The notes: generated by a model not told the origin, from the sequence alone. A stretch of 64,000 nucleotides of DNA from Okeania sp. KiyG1 (GCF_014132355.1 NZ_BLZO01000091.1:124001-188000); one strand, 5' to 3'; positions 36,990 to 47,025 are shown, counted from the first letter of the stretch. A program made the numbers and translations.

Positions 36990-37042
36990 AAGAAAAAAAA
37001 TCCCGTACCTATAATTAATCTAAAATATTTCCAATTTATCAT
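36990..37042 (-). pseudogene. Frameshifted signal-peptide codons of TPR-CHAT paralogue 1
   Basis: From ATG at 37042 the codons read MINWKYFRLIIGTGFFFF before hitting TAG. Paralogue 2 starts MTNWKYLRLIIGTVFFL and continues in frame into LPPSLVTEK. Here the matching LPLSVVTEK is in the other frame, directly after eight T residues on the coding strand. One base gained or lost in that run restores a full secretory leader. Confidence 0.75.
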
Positions 37043-37101
37043 TTTATATTGTCTCTATAAATTGATATCTACACTTAACTTATAATATTTCATAACTTAT
37101 A

Positions 37102-37264
37102 ATATAGCATTTCTCATAAAGATAAGGTACATTTACGATCCCCCATTATCCCCCTTTTTAAGGAGAACGAGTGAAACCTCCCCCCTTTTTAAGTGGTTCC
37201 CCCCTTATTAAGGGGGTTAGGGGGGATCTAAAACTGTATCTCACCAATTTGAGAAACGCTATAT
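37102..37264. mobile_element. Nested inverted-repeat element (ATATAGC(A/G)TTTCTCA outer, GATCCCCC inner)
   Basis: Outer arms ATATAGCATTTCTCA and TGAGAAACGCTATAT enclose inner arms GATCCCCCATTATCCCCC (37137) and AGGGGGTTAGGGGGGATC (ending 37228). The inner block also appears at 63137-63467. The 163 bp contain no gene and look like one MITE inside or fused to another. Confidence 0.65.
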
Positions 37265-37282
37265 TTCAACTTTATGCTTCCT

Positions 37283-40200
37283 TCAAAAACCATTGCCAAT
37301 TAAAATAAATAGTGCCCAATAATCAGGATGACTATACTCACTATTAATCATCCAAATTTACACCTTTTGCACATCTATAACCTGATTTATTCCCTTTATT
37401 AATGCTGTATAAAAATTACTCATAAATTCATAAGTACCCTGGTCATCTACTGGTAAGAGGAGGAGTCAGAAGTCAGGATAAATGGAAATTATAGAAGAGA
37501 TAGCAGGAATAATCATCCGTTGATTTTTCTGCCCAACTCTTGACCAAAATCCTAAATTTTTGAACCATTACTACCTAAAAACTTATACTTTTTGATACTT
37601 AGAAAGGCACTTACCTTTATCTGTAAAGACTTTTAGATTAGATGGGTCTCCCCTAATTATTAATTATTAATTATTAATTATTAATTTTTGAACTTCCTTC
37701 TTCCTCAAAAACCATTGCCAATTAAAATAAATGGTGTTCAATAATCAGGATTATTCTACTCACTATTAATCATCCCTATTTGCATCTTTTGCACATCTAT
37801 AACCTGATTTACTCCCTTTCTTAATGCTGTATAAACATTACTCATGAATTCATAAGTACCCTGGTCATCTACCCTTCTTTCTTTTTCCTTCTTTCTTCCC
37901 GAAAAATTGTGGGTATGCGCCTCCCCTTTTAAGGGGATAAAAAAGAAAATATTTTTTATATCAAGGCTCCTTATTGCAGAGGTACTGATAACTGAAGTCC
38001 GCAGTTACGACCATAGAAGGCTAACTGAAGGGCGCAGTTCCTCCGGAGGAGGCTAGCTGATAGCGTAGCTCCTCCGCCAGGAGGCTAACTGAAATGACCC
38101 CCTCAAAAACCATTGCCAATTAAAATAAATAGTGCCCAATAATCAGGATGACTATACTCACTATTAATCATCCAAATTTACACCTTTTGCACATCTATAA
38201 CCTGATTTATTCCCTTTATTAATGCTGTATAAAAATTACTCATAAATTCATAAGTACCCTGGTCATCTACTGGTAAGAGGAGGAGTCAGAAGTCAGGATA
38301 AATGGAAATTATAGAAGAGATAGCAGGAATAATCATCCGTTGATTTTTCTGCCCAACTCTTGACCAAAATCCTAAATTTTTGAACCATTACTACCTAAAA
38401 ACTTATACTTTTTGATACTTAGAAAGGCACTTACCTTTATCTGTAAAGACTTTTAGATTAGATCGGTCTCCCTAATTATTAATTATTAATTATTAATTAT
38501 TAATTTTTGAACTTCCTTCCTCCTCAAAAACCATTGTCAATTAAAATAAATGGTGTTCAATAATCAGGATTATTCTACTCACTATTAATCATCCCTATTT
38601 GCACATTTTGCACATCTATAACCTTATTTATTCCCTTTCTTAATGCTGTATAAACATTACTCATGAATTCATAAGTACCCTGGTCATCTACCCTTCTTTC
38701 TTTTTCCTTCTTCCTTCCCGAAAAATTGTGGGTATGCGCCTCCCCTTTTAAGGGGATAAAAAAGAAAATATTTTTTATATCAAGGCTCCTTATTGCAGAG
38801 GTACTGATAACTGATAACTGAAATGACCCCCTCAAAAACCATTGCCAATTAAAATAAATGGTGTCCAATAATCAGGATTATTCTACTCACTATTAATCAT
38901 CCCTATTTGCATCTTTTGCACATCTATAACCTGATTTACTCCCTTTCTTAATGCTGTATAAAAATTACTCATAAATTCAGAAGTACCCTGGTCATCTACC
39001 CTTCTTTTTTTTCCTTCTTTCTTCCCGAAAAATTGTGGGTATGCGCCTCCCCTTTTAAGGGGATAAAAAAGAAAATATTTTTTATATCAAGGCTCCTTAT
39101 TGCAGAGGTACTGATAACTGATAACTGAAATGACCCCCTCAAAAACCATTGCCAATTAAAATAAATGGTGTCCAATAATCAGGATTATTCTACTCACTAT
39201 TAATCATCCCTATTTGCATCTTTTGCACATCTATAACCTGATTTACTCCCTTTCTTAATGCTGTATAAAAATTACTCATAAATTCAGAAGTACCCTGGTC
39301 ATCTACCCTTCTTTCTTTTTCCTTCTTCCTTCCCGAAAAATTGTGGGTATGCGCCTCCCCTTTTAAGGGGATAAAAAGAAAATATTTTTATATCAATGCT
39401 CCTTATTGCAGAGGTACTGATAACTGATAACTGAAATGACCCCCTCAAAAACCATTGCCAATTAAAATAAATGGTGTCCAATAATCAGGATTATTCTACT
39501 CACTATTAATCATCCCTATTTGCATCTTTTGCACATCTATAACCTGATTTACTCCCTTTCTTAATGCTGTATAAAAATTACTCATAAATTCAGAAGTACC
39601 CTGGTCATCTACCCTTCTTTCTTTTTCCTTCTTCCTTCCCGAAAAATTGTGGGTATGCGCCTCCCCTTTTAAGGGGATAAAAAGAAAATATTTTTATATC
39701 AATGCTCCTTATTGCAGAGGTACTGATAACTGATAACTGAAATGACCCCCTCAAAAACCATTGCCAATTAAAATAAATGGTGTTCAATAATCAGGATTAT
39801 TCTACTCACTATTAATCATCCCTATTTGCATCTTTTGCACATCTATAACCTGATTTACTCCCTTTCTTAATGCTGTATAAAAATTACTCATAAATTCAGA
39901 AGTACCCTGGTCATCTACCCTTCTTTTTTTTCCTTCTTTCTTCCCGAAAAATTGTGGGTATGCGCCTCCCCTTTTAAGGGGATAAAAAAGAAAATATTTT
40001 TTATATCAAGGCTCCTTATTGCAGAGGTACTGATAACTGAAGTCCGCAGTTACGACCATAGAAGGCTAACTGAAGGGCGCAGTTCCTCCGGAGGAGGCTA
40101 ACTGATAGCGTAGCTCCTCCGCCAGGAGGCTAACTGAAATGACCCCCTCAAAAACCATTGCCAATTAAAATAAATAGTGCCCAATAATCAGGATGACTAT

Positions 40201-41870
40201 ACTCACTATTAATCATCCAAATTTACACCTTTTGCACATCTATAACCTGATTTATTCCCTTTATTAATGCTGTATAAAAATTACTCATAAATTCATAAGT
40301 ACCCTGGTCATCTACTGGTAAGAGGAGGAGTCAGAAGTCAGGATAAATGGAAATTATAGAAGAGATAGCAGGAATAATCATCCGTTGATTTTTCTGCCCA
40401 ACTCTTGACCAAAATCCTAAATTTTTGAACCATTACTACCTAAAAACTTATACTTTTTGATACTTAGAAAGGCACTTACCTTTATCTGTAAAGACTTTTA
40501 GATTAGATGGGTCTCCCTAATTATTAATTATTAATTATTAATTATTAATTTTTGAACTTCCTTCTTCCTCAAAAACCATTGCCAATTAAAATAAATGGTG
40601 TTCAATAATCAGGATTATTCTACTCACTATTAATCATCCCTATTTGCATCTTTTGCACATCTATAACCTGATTTACTCCCTTTCTTAATGCTGTATAAAA
40701 ATTACTCATAAATTCAGAAGTACCCTGGTCATCTACCCTTCTTTCTTTTTCCTTCTTTCTTCCCGAAAAATTGTGGGTATGCGCCTCCCCTTTTAAGGGG
40801 ATAAAAAAGAAAATATTTTTTATATCAAGGCTCCTTATTGCAGAGGTACTGATAACTGAAGTCCGCAGTTACGACCATAGAAGGCTAACTGAAGGGCGCA
40901 GTTCCTCCGGAGGAGGCTAACTGATAGCGTAGCTCCTCCGCCAGGAGGCTAACTGAAATGACCCCCTCAAAAACCATTGCCAATTAAAATAAATAGTGCC
41001 CAATAATCAGGATGACTATACTCACTATTAATCATCCAAATTTACACCTTTTGCACATCTATAACCTGATTTATTCCCTTTATTAATGCTGTATAAAAAT
41101 TACTCATAAATTCATAAGTACCCTGGTCATCTACTGGTAAGAGGAGGAGTCAGAAGTCAGGATAAATGGAAATTATAGAAGAGATAGCAGGAATAATCAT
41201 CCGTTGATTTTTCTGCCCAACTCTTGACCAAAATCCTAAATTTTTGAACCATTACTACCTAAAAACTTATACTTTTTGATACTTAGAAAGGCACTTACCT
41301 TTATCTGTAAAGACTTTTAGATTAGATGGGTCTCCCTAATTATTAATTATTAATTATTAATTATTAATTTTTGAACTTCCTTCCTCCTCAAAAACCATTG
41401 TCAATTAAAATAAATCCTGTCCAATAATAAGGATAATTATACTCATTATTAATCATCCCTATTGGGTGCATCTTATATTTAGAAAAATACTTTTTTCCTA
41501 TATATTCTCTATTCCCTGTTCCCTGTTGCCTAAAAGCGATAAATTTTTGGCTTTATTCACGCATTGAGATGCACTCTCTTCCTTCTTTCTTCTTCCCTCT
41601 TCCTTCTTTCTTCAAAAACCATTGCCAATTAAAATAAATCCTGTCCAATAATAAGGATAATTATACTCATTATTAATCATCCCTATTGGGTGCATCTTAT
41701 ATTTGAAAAAATACTTTTTTCCTATATATTCCCTATTCCCTGTTCCCTGTTCCCTGTTCCCTGTTCCCTAAAAGCGATAAATTTTTGGCTTTATTCACGC
41801 ATTGAGATGCACTCTCTTCCTTCTTCCCTCTTCCCTCTTCCTTCTTCCCTCTTCCTTCTTTCTTCTTCCT
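37283..41870 (-). repeat. Array of 13 truncated CHAT 3'-end cassettes
   Basis: Copies of a CHAT gene's final ~57 codons (VDDQGT... to FILIGNGF and stop) end at 37283, 37705, 38103, 38524, 38832, 39139, 39445, 39751, 40148, 40569, 40967, 41388 and 41612. Steps are about 421 bp, 398 bp or 307 bp, giving an alternating higher-order pattern. The first 12 break off at the same codon (GTAGATGACCAGGGTAC). Two lineages exist. One carries TAA in place of a Gln codon (QKV*IWM). The other carries TAG in place of Tyr (NSE*NNPDYW). The last two units are shorter. Fillers contain CTTCTTTCTTTTTCC, GATAACT and AATTATT runs and part of the GCCTCCCC repeat. All lie in the orientation of the flanking CHAT genes. 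Confidence 0.9.
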
Positions 41871-43253
41871 TCAAAACCCATTACCAATTAAAATAAATGG
41901 TGCCCAATAATAAGGATGATTATACTCACTATTAATCATCGCAATTTGTGCTTTTTGTATAGACCCAGCCTTATTTTTCCCACTGCTTAAAGCTGTATAA
42001 AAATTATTCATAAATTCAGAAGTAGCCCGGTCATCTACTCGCCATAAAGTTGCTAAACTTGCTGCTGCACCTGCAACTTGCATTTGATAACCAAAACCCA
42101 GAATTTCTGAACCATCTCCTAGCAGTTTTCCTTTACCAGTATCACAGGCACTCAAAACCACTAATTCTACACCATATAAATTCCACTTTTCTACTTCTCG
42201 TAAACTAGCGAGTTCCCCATCTCCATATAATATAAAAGAGTCTTCTGGACTACCACTAACAAAAGCAGAATGAGTAGCAAAATGTATTAAACTATGACTA
42301 CCCATCCTTAATTCCATAAATTGTTTAGTAAAATCATCTCCTAATAATTTCTTGGTTTGAGGAAAAATACTCCCTAGCTTTTCTACCTCTACTTTCGCAA
42401 AAGGCAAACCTTCAAATTCAAACTTTCTTCTGCCAATTGCAAAGCTATAATTTCCTTCAGTTAAAGCACCTGCCAAAATTCGGATATTTCTATTTCTCCT
42501 TGGACTTAAATCCATAATACTTGCAGCAGTAATATTATTGATTTTAAACCTCTCTGTCAGCCATCTTTCCCCATCATATAAAGCTGCTATAGGAATATAA
42601 CGAAGCTTGCCATCTGGTGCATAAATAATAGTTTTCACTCTCTTAGTTTTGAGGTCATTTTCTATTGGCTTAATTAACCATTTATAAAGTTTTAATCCAG
42701 CTTTCGCAACTCGAGAATCAAAGGTATTATTAACCTTTCTTCTATCAACTAATCCTACTCTAAATGCAAAAACCATCCGCTCGAATTCTTCCCGATTAAC
42801 TAACACTGTACGATGAACTGGGGGAGAATTAGCAGTAACTAAGATTAATTCTAGGCGATCTTCTAAAATCAAAGGATATAAGACTGCTGCATTTTCTTTT
42901 TTATGTTCCTTGAGTTCACGCTGTAACAAAACCAGCATCTCAGGGGTAAGTTTTTGACTCTTAGCTTTCTTCTTTATTTCTGACCTAATTTCTGTTATTT
43001 CTTCACTACGAATAAAATCGTGAATAGCAACTAATTTTTCTAATGAAATATTCTGAGTTTTCTCGTCAGTTTTGCCTATTTTATCTAAGAAATTAGTATA
43101 TTTTTCTATAAAAATATTTTCCTGTTTTAGCATAATAACTTCATTAGATTTATTATCATTAGGGTTGATGCCTCCCAGATACTCAAATACTTCTTGTACC
43201 TTCAATAAATCTAGGATTTGATGTGATTCTATGGCTCGTTTTTGCTCTAGCAA
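41871..43253 (-). CDS. TPR-CHAT paralogue 2, C-terminal (CHAT) part of a frameshifted gene
   Basis: The 460-residue frame carries the linker and the CHAT domain, with catalytic His328 (HFATHSAF) and Cys370 (LSACDTGKG) intact and the ending YYWAPFILIGNGF. It corresponds to the second half of the paralogue at 34290. Its nominal start (MLEQKRAIESHQILDLL) falls mid-domain relative to that paralogue (LLLQQKRVMEAYQILDLL), so it is not a natural beginning. The same frame stays open upstream (KIRPDLQVLPVEEQRDYLDG) to about 43370. There a one-base deletion, relative to the paralogue, separates it from the TPR part. If the break is real the CHAT part would be made only by re-initiation. Confidence 0.8.
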   Translation of the reverse strand: MLEQKRAIESHQILDLLKVQEVFEYLGGINPNDNKSNEVIMLKQENIFIEKYTNFLDKIGKTDEKTQNISLEKLVAIHDFIRSEEITEIRSEIKKKAKSQKLTPEMLVLLQRELKEHKKENAAVLYPLILEDRLELILVTANSPPVHRTVLVNREEFERMVFAFRVGLVDRRKVNNTFDSRVAKAGLKLYKWLIKPIENDLKTKRVKTIIYAPDGKLRYIPIAALYDGERWLTERFKINNITAASIMDLSPRRNRNIRILAGALTEGNYSFAIGRRKFEFEGLPFAKVEVEKLGSIFPQTKKLLGDDFTKQFMELRMGSHSLIHFATHSAFVSGSPEDSFILYGDGELASLREVEKWNLYGVELVVLSACDTGKGKLLGDGSEILGFGYQMQVAGAAASLATLWRVDDRATSEFMNNFYTALSSGKNKAGSIQKAQIAMINSEYNHPYYWAPFILIGNGF

Positions 43254-43315
43254 TAAATTAGCTAAATCCCGATATATTTCAGTAACAGTACCGTCTAAAT
43301 AATCCCTTTGTTCCT

Positions 43316-44584
43316 CTACTGGTAAAACCTGTAAATCTGGGCGGATTTTTTCTGTAATATTAATTGATTTTTATAAAATATTATTGCTAATTCTGGTCGA
43401 TCATTTTTTGCTAATAATTTTCCTATATCAGCAAGAGTAATTCTTTCTCTATTTTGGTTTTCAAGTTGTCGATCAAGAATTAAAGTATGAGTCAAAAATT
43501 CTAGAGATTCAGAATACTTACCGGACTCTCGATACACTATACCAATATTATGAAGAGAGGCAGATTTACCTTCCCGATCGCCTAACTCTTTCCAAATAAT
43601 TAACGCTTGTTGATGATATTCTAATGCTTGGGAATATTTTTCCTGTTCTCGATAAATTATACCTATATTATCTATAGTTATTGCTATATTCAAGCGGTCT
43701 TGATTTTCTTCATAAATTTCTAAAGCTTGTTCGTAAAACTTTAAAGCTTTAGAAAACTCTTCTAAGTGGCGATAAATTGCTCCAATATATGTTAAAAACT
43801 TGGCTTTGTTTGAGGGATTATTCTGTAAAATTTTCTGATAAAAATCTATAGCTTGCTTATAGCGACCTAACCTTGAATTAACTAAGCCAAGATTACTTGA
43901 AATTGCAGTAAGATTGACATTATCTTTTTCCCTTTTAGCCATTTCTAAAGCTTCTTCATAAAACTCTATAGCTTTTGGATATTTACCTTGGCGATCGTAG
44001 ATAACACCTATTTTATTTAAAGTACTACTAATAGCAGTAGTATCGCGCAGTTGCCTACGCATTTTCAGTGCTTTATTTAATGATGCTAATGCTTGTGGAT
44101 ATTGACTCAGCTGAGAATAAACTGTACCAATATTATGTAGGATGGCAGCAACTTGCTCTGTATCGCCTAACTGTTGACTAATTTCCAAAGCTTGCTCATA
44201 ATTCTCTAAAGCTTTCTGATACTGCTGTAGTTGCCGCTCGATGCTGGCCATATTGTAGAGGGTGCTGCCGATCTTGAGGCGATAGAACTCTGTTCCGCTA
44301 TCGCGAACACCCTGTTGAGTATGAATATCTAGGAGTTGCTGCAAAGTTTCTAAGGCCGTTTCTAATTCCCCATTTTCAAGTTGTTGTTTAGCTTTCTTAT
44401 CCAGTTGCTGTGCTTGAGTTTGTAGGTTTTCTTGAGTCAGGCGATCGCTATATTTTTTAGTCTCTTCTGCAACTGCTTTTGAATATATCTGCACTTTCTC
44501 TATTTTCTCTGTTACTAGAGATGGAGGCAAAATCAAGAAAAATACAGTACCGATAATTAATCTCAAATATTTCCAATTTGTCAT
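43316..44584 (-). CDS. TPR-CHAT paralogue 2, N-terminal (signal peptide and TPR) part
   Basis: The protein starts MTNWKYLRLIIGTVFFLILPPSL, a good signal peptide, so the mature protein is probably periplasmic. Residues about 55-400 are TPR repeats (ALENYEQALEISQQLGDTEQVAAI and similar). After FYK the frame becomes NQLILQKKSAQIYRFYQ and stops, where the paralogue reads FYKQSVNVTEDIRQDLKVLP. A one-base loss in the T5 stretch (plus strand 43368-43372) explains this; the sequence after it continues the family in the next frame. The genes at 41871 and 43316 should therefore be read as one disrupted gene of about 900 codons. I cannot tell real mutation from sequencing error. Confidence 0.85.
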   Translation of the reverse strand: MTNWKYLRLIIGTVFFLILPPSLVTEKIEKVQIYSKAVAEETKKYSDRLTQENLQTQAQQLDKKAKQQLENGELETALETLQQLLDIHTQQGVRDSGTEFYRLKIGSTLYNMASIERQLQQYQKALENYEQALEISQQLGDTEQVAAILHNIGTVYSQLSQYPQALASLNKALKMRRQLRDTTAISSTLNKIGVIYDRQGKYPKAIEFYEEALEMAKREKDNVNLTAISSNLGLVNSRLGRYKQAIDFYQKILQNNPSNKAKFLTYIGAIYRHLEEFSKALKFYEQALEIYEENQDRLNIAITIDNIGIIYREQEKYSQALEYHQQALIIWKELGDREGKSASLHNIGIVYRESGKYSESLEFLTHTLILDRQLENQNRERITLADIGKLLAKNDRPELAIIFYKNQLILQKKSAQIYRFYQ

Positions 44585-44942
44585 TTTCTACCAAATTCAT
44601 AAAATTTTGCTACATTGAATTTTTTGAGTAGGTGCTAGGTTTAGTTAGGTAAACTCTTATCTTTCTTCCCTTTTACCTAAAACCTAAAATTTTGTACCTC
44701 ACGCTTTTTGGAAATTGGGCATTGATGATTTCGGCTATGATTGTACTTTAATGGCGATGACCTAGCTATTAACTGGAAACCATTTTATCCCACATTCGGA
44801 ACTTCAAGAGCGTATCATTAAAAGTAGTATATAAATCTGTAGCTTGGTAGATATTTATACTATGCAAATCATCTCAATTACTTTTTTCGTCGATCAAATT
44901 CCTATTAATTATGACTTCTGACTTCTATTGATACCAAAAATC

Positions 44943-44977
44943 AAAAAAGCCTGATAAATCTTAAAATTTACCAGACT
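44943..44977 (-). terminator. Intrinsic terminator after tRNA-fMet
   Basis: On the minus strand AGTCTGGTAAAT pairs with ATTTATCAGGCT (12 pairs including two G-T) around a six-base loop and is followed by TTTTTT. It lies 24 bases beyond the tRNA 3' end. This is the clearest terminator in the window. Confidence 0.85.
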
Positions 44978-45000
44978 CTTTTTTAGATTATTAACTTTTA

Positions 45001-45378
45001 TGGCGGGAGGCGGATTTGAACCACCGACCTTCGGGTTATGCTTACCACCACAGCTTTCACTGCCTTAATTCTCAACTCTAAGAATTAGTTTGTGGTCTGG
45101 ACTGTCCCTTTACCCTCAGCTTCTATCAAACTAGAACTGCTAGGGTACTTGCCAACCAGTCTCTACACCTTCTCCTTTTATTTGGAGCTTGGCTCGGGAT
45201 TACCCCGCTAACGGTTTCCCCGAATTTGACAAGTAATCACATACAAATTTCTTCGTATGCCGCCCCTTACAAGGTATAACTTCAAGCTTAGTGACTAGCG
45301 GTGTCTATTTGTGCTTGATTTTGTTTGTCTTACCTTATAACTTGAGCCCGACGAGCTACCAGACTGCTCTATCCCGCG
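45001..45378 (-). tRNA. Initiator tRNA-Met (CAU) split by a group I intron
   Basis: The exons are 45345-45378 (CGCGGGATAGAGCAG...CGTCGGGCT) and 45001-45040 (CATAACCCGAAGGTCGG...CCTCCCGCCA). Joined they give an initiator tRNA with anticodon CAU, D-arm AGCAGTCTGGTAGCT, three G-C pairs (GGG/CCC) in the anticodon stem and an unpaired C1-C72, the classical initiator mark. A73 is encoded but CCA is not. Such introns in tRNA-fMet are known from several cyanobacteria. A terminator follows and a clean promoter precedes. Confidence 0.95.
45041..45344 (-). ncRNA. Group I intron in the tRNA-fMet anticodon loop
   Basis: The 304-nt intron starts CAAGTTATAAGG after the exon's terminal U and ends GGTGGTAAG with the expected final G, so it splits U33 from C34. 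Core-like segments are visible (GGGGAAACCGTTAGCGGGGT, AGAGACTGGTTGGCAAG, GGACAGTCCAGACC). No homing endonuclease frame is inside, so it should be self-splicing but not self-mobile. Boundaries follow the U/G rule. The secondary structure was not computed. Confidence 0.88.
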
Positions 45379-45390
45379 TCGTCTTTAATT

Positions 45391-45420
45391 AGTATAACCA
45401 TAACCTCATAAAAATTGCAA
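45391..45420 (-). promoter_or_regulatory. Sigma-70 type promoter of tRNA-fMet
   Basis: On the minus strand TTGCAA (45415-45420) and TATACT (45391-45396) are separated by 18 bp. The -10 ends 12 bases before the tRNA 5' end. Confidence 0.7.
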
Positions 45421-45467
45421 CCCCTTACTCAAAATATTTTCCAAATTTTTTTCAGGGCCGTCCAATT

Positions 45468-45626
45468 ATATCAAATCCGGTTGAATACTTATCATATAGT
45501 TGGGGGAGTAGGGGAGTAGGGGAGTAGGGGAGTAGGGGAGTAGGGGAGTAGGGGAGTAGGGGAGTAGGGGAGTAGGGGAGATTGAAGCATAGTTATAAAC
45601 ATATAGTATATAACCGGATTTTATAT
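45468..45626. mobile_element. MITE-like element, ATATCATGTCCG family, diverged copy 2
   Basis: The ends ATATCAAATCCGGTT and AACCGGATTTTATAT match at 14 of 15 positions, and GAATACTTAT follows the left end as in the other copies. The inside is dominated by a tandem 8-bp array. Confidence 0.65.
45502..45580. repeat. GGGGAGTA octamer array
   Basis: About ten perfect tandem copies of an 8-bp unit lie inside a MITE-like element. The unit is one base longer than the GGGAGTA heptamer near 7000, a likely expansion variant. Confidence 0.9.
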
Positions 45627-45640
45627 TACCGAATAATTAA

Positions 45641-46040
45641 GGCTTAAAGCCTCTCCTTTAAAGGAGAAACAAGCGGTAGAGGGATTGCGAGGAAACCTGC
45701 GCCATATCCATGAGACCAAGAGAAGAAAAAATTGGTAGTGCGTCAAGGAAGTGTGGGGAGGATGGGAAGTTGGTTCCTGTGGGAAGACCCTCGAAAGTAG
45801 GAGGAATAATTGTACCTGTATCTTTTTGGGAAGTGTCTCTCACCCGTCCTAACTTTTTAGTCTTAAAGGCTGAAAAATTTGCACCCCATTCGCGACAAAA
45901 ATGCGCTAAGGCTTTATATCTCAGTGCTTTTAGATTATATTGGCCAGCCCTACTTACTTATCCCACACTTTACGCTCTGCACAACCAAAAAATTTTCATT
46001 ATTAGTCAATCCTATCCGTTTTCAAGGAGAGGTAATTATT
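45641..46040 (+). repeat. Interspersed GCCTCCCC/AGGTAATTA repeat, copy F, interrupted
   Basis: The left part runs from GGCTTAAAGCCTCTCCTTTA to CGCCATATCCATGAGACCAA. The right part (TCAATCCTATCCGTTTTCAA to GAGGTAATTA) resumes at about 45995. A 253-bp insertion separates them. Confidence 0.75.
45734..45986. mobile_element. MITE-like insertion with 8-bp target duplication
   Basis: AAAAAATT occurs directly at 45726-45733 and 45987-45994, flanking the insert. Its ends GGTAGTGCG...AAGTGTGGGG and CCCACACTTTACG...GCACAACC are imperfect inverted repeats. The 253 bp hold no transposase. Its position inside another repeat shows it arrived later. Confidence 0.7.
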
Positions 46041-46071
46041 AATTATTAATTATTAATTATTAATTATTAAA

Positions 46072-47025
46072 CTATACCATACACATTTCTCCCATTACTT
46101 CCAAACGCTTGACATTACTGAGAGACATATAGTTGTCCGCTAGAGTTTCAGCAATAGTTGGACTTATCCAACCCATCTGAGTTAACAAGTGAATAGCCAC
46201 TGCATATTTCGCTCGTTTAGCACCATCATTAACCTTTATGGCCAAACCCATCCCTTCACCTACCCGACCAATACATTGCACTCCCTCAGCCCCAGACTTA
46301 CTAACAATTTCTCCAGCCGTCAAGCGCATCAACTCTGTATCAAAACTTCCCTCTCCCCCAACCATTTCTGGATGATAAGTCATCGCCCTGACAATTCGTT
46401 CTAGATCCAAACTATCACCAGAAGCCAGTTTGGCGTACAAAGTTGCCATTTGACTCAATTGCAGCAGATAAGTTGGGGCACCACAGTCATCACGAGCGCC
46501 AATAAATTCTACAGCAGGCATTGCCAGTAACTCAGCGACTTTACTAATAATCAACTGCTGAACTGGATGCTTCATCTGTAGGTAAGACTCCATCGGCCAA
46601 TTTCTTTGTTGACAAACAGCCAGCATACCTGCGTGCTTACCAGAACAATTATATTGCAAAGGACTATTTTTATTGGCAGGAGTTGGACATTGGAGCTTTG
46701 ATGGGTCAATATCACAACGCCATAAAACGTTAAATACCTGTCTTGCTTGCTCTATTGTACCTTGATGGGAACTACAGATAATGGCCAAATCTAAGTCAGT
46801 TAAGTCATAACGTTCTAGAGTACCTGTAGTAGTAACTGCTAAAGCTTGAAATGGTTTGAGAGCTGAACGGACAAATGTGGCAGTATCTGCATTTCCGGCC
46901 ACAGATAACACTCGACCTCTATGGTCGCACACAGTGGCCTGAACTTGGTGAATTGATTCAACGATACCTTCTCGGAGTAGTCTGACTTCTAGTTGCGAAG
47001 TTTGTGTTCTTTTTCCCCTTGTCAT
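46072..47025 (-). CDS. L-asparaginase II family protein
   Basis: This matches the Asparaginase_II family, which is unrelated to the bacterial type I/II asparaginases in fold. The 317-residue protein shows the family signatures LLREGIVESIHQ at the start, TFVRSALKPFQAL, CSSHQGT, the hallmark CSGKHAGMLA with YN before it, and DDCGAPTY. It would hydrolyse asparagine to aspartate and ammonia in the cytoplasm. It is the last gene of a minus-strand series rsfS - CGLD27 - this gene, though a 406-base repeat-rich spacer precedes it. A CAGTTAT heptamer array lies directly upstream of the ATG (about 47030-47066), leaving no clear ribosome site. Confidence 0.9.
   Translation of the reverse strand: MTRGKRTQTSQLEVRLLREGIVESIHQVQATVCDHRGRVLSVAGNADTATFVRSALKPFQALAVTTTGTLERYDLTDLDLAIICSSHQGTIEQARQVFNVLWRCDIDPSKLQCPTPANKNSPLQYNCSGKHAGMLAVCQQRNWPMESYLQMKHPVQQLIISKVAELLAMPAVEFIGARDDCGAPTYLLQLSQMATLYAKLASGDSLDLERIVRAMTYHPEMVGGEGSFDTELMRLTAGEIVSKSGAEGVQCIGRVGEGMGLAIKVNDGAKRAKYAVAIHLLTQMGWISPTIAETLADNYMSLSNVKRLEVMGEMCMV

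Noticed and set aside
38575-39787. Short frames MDTIYFNWQWFLRG... within the CHAT cassette array
   Set aside because: They cross cassette and filler in the wrong frame and repeat identically with the units, so they are by-products of the array.
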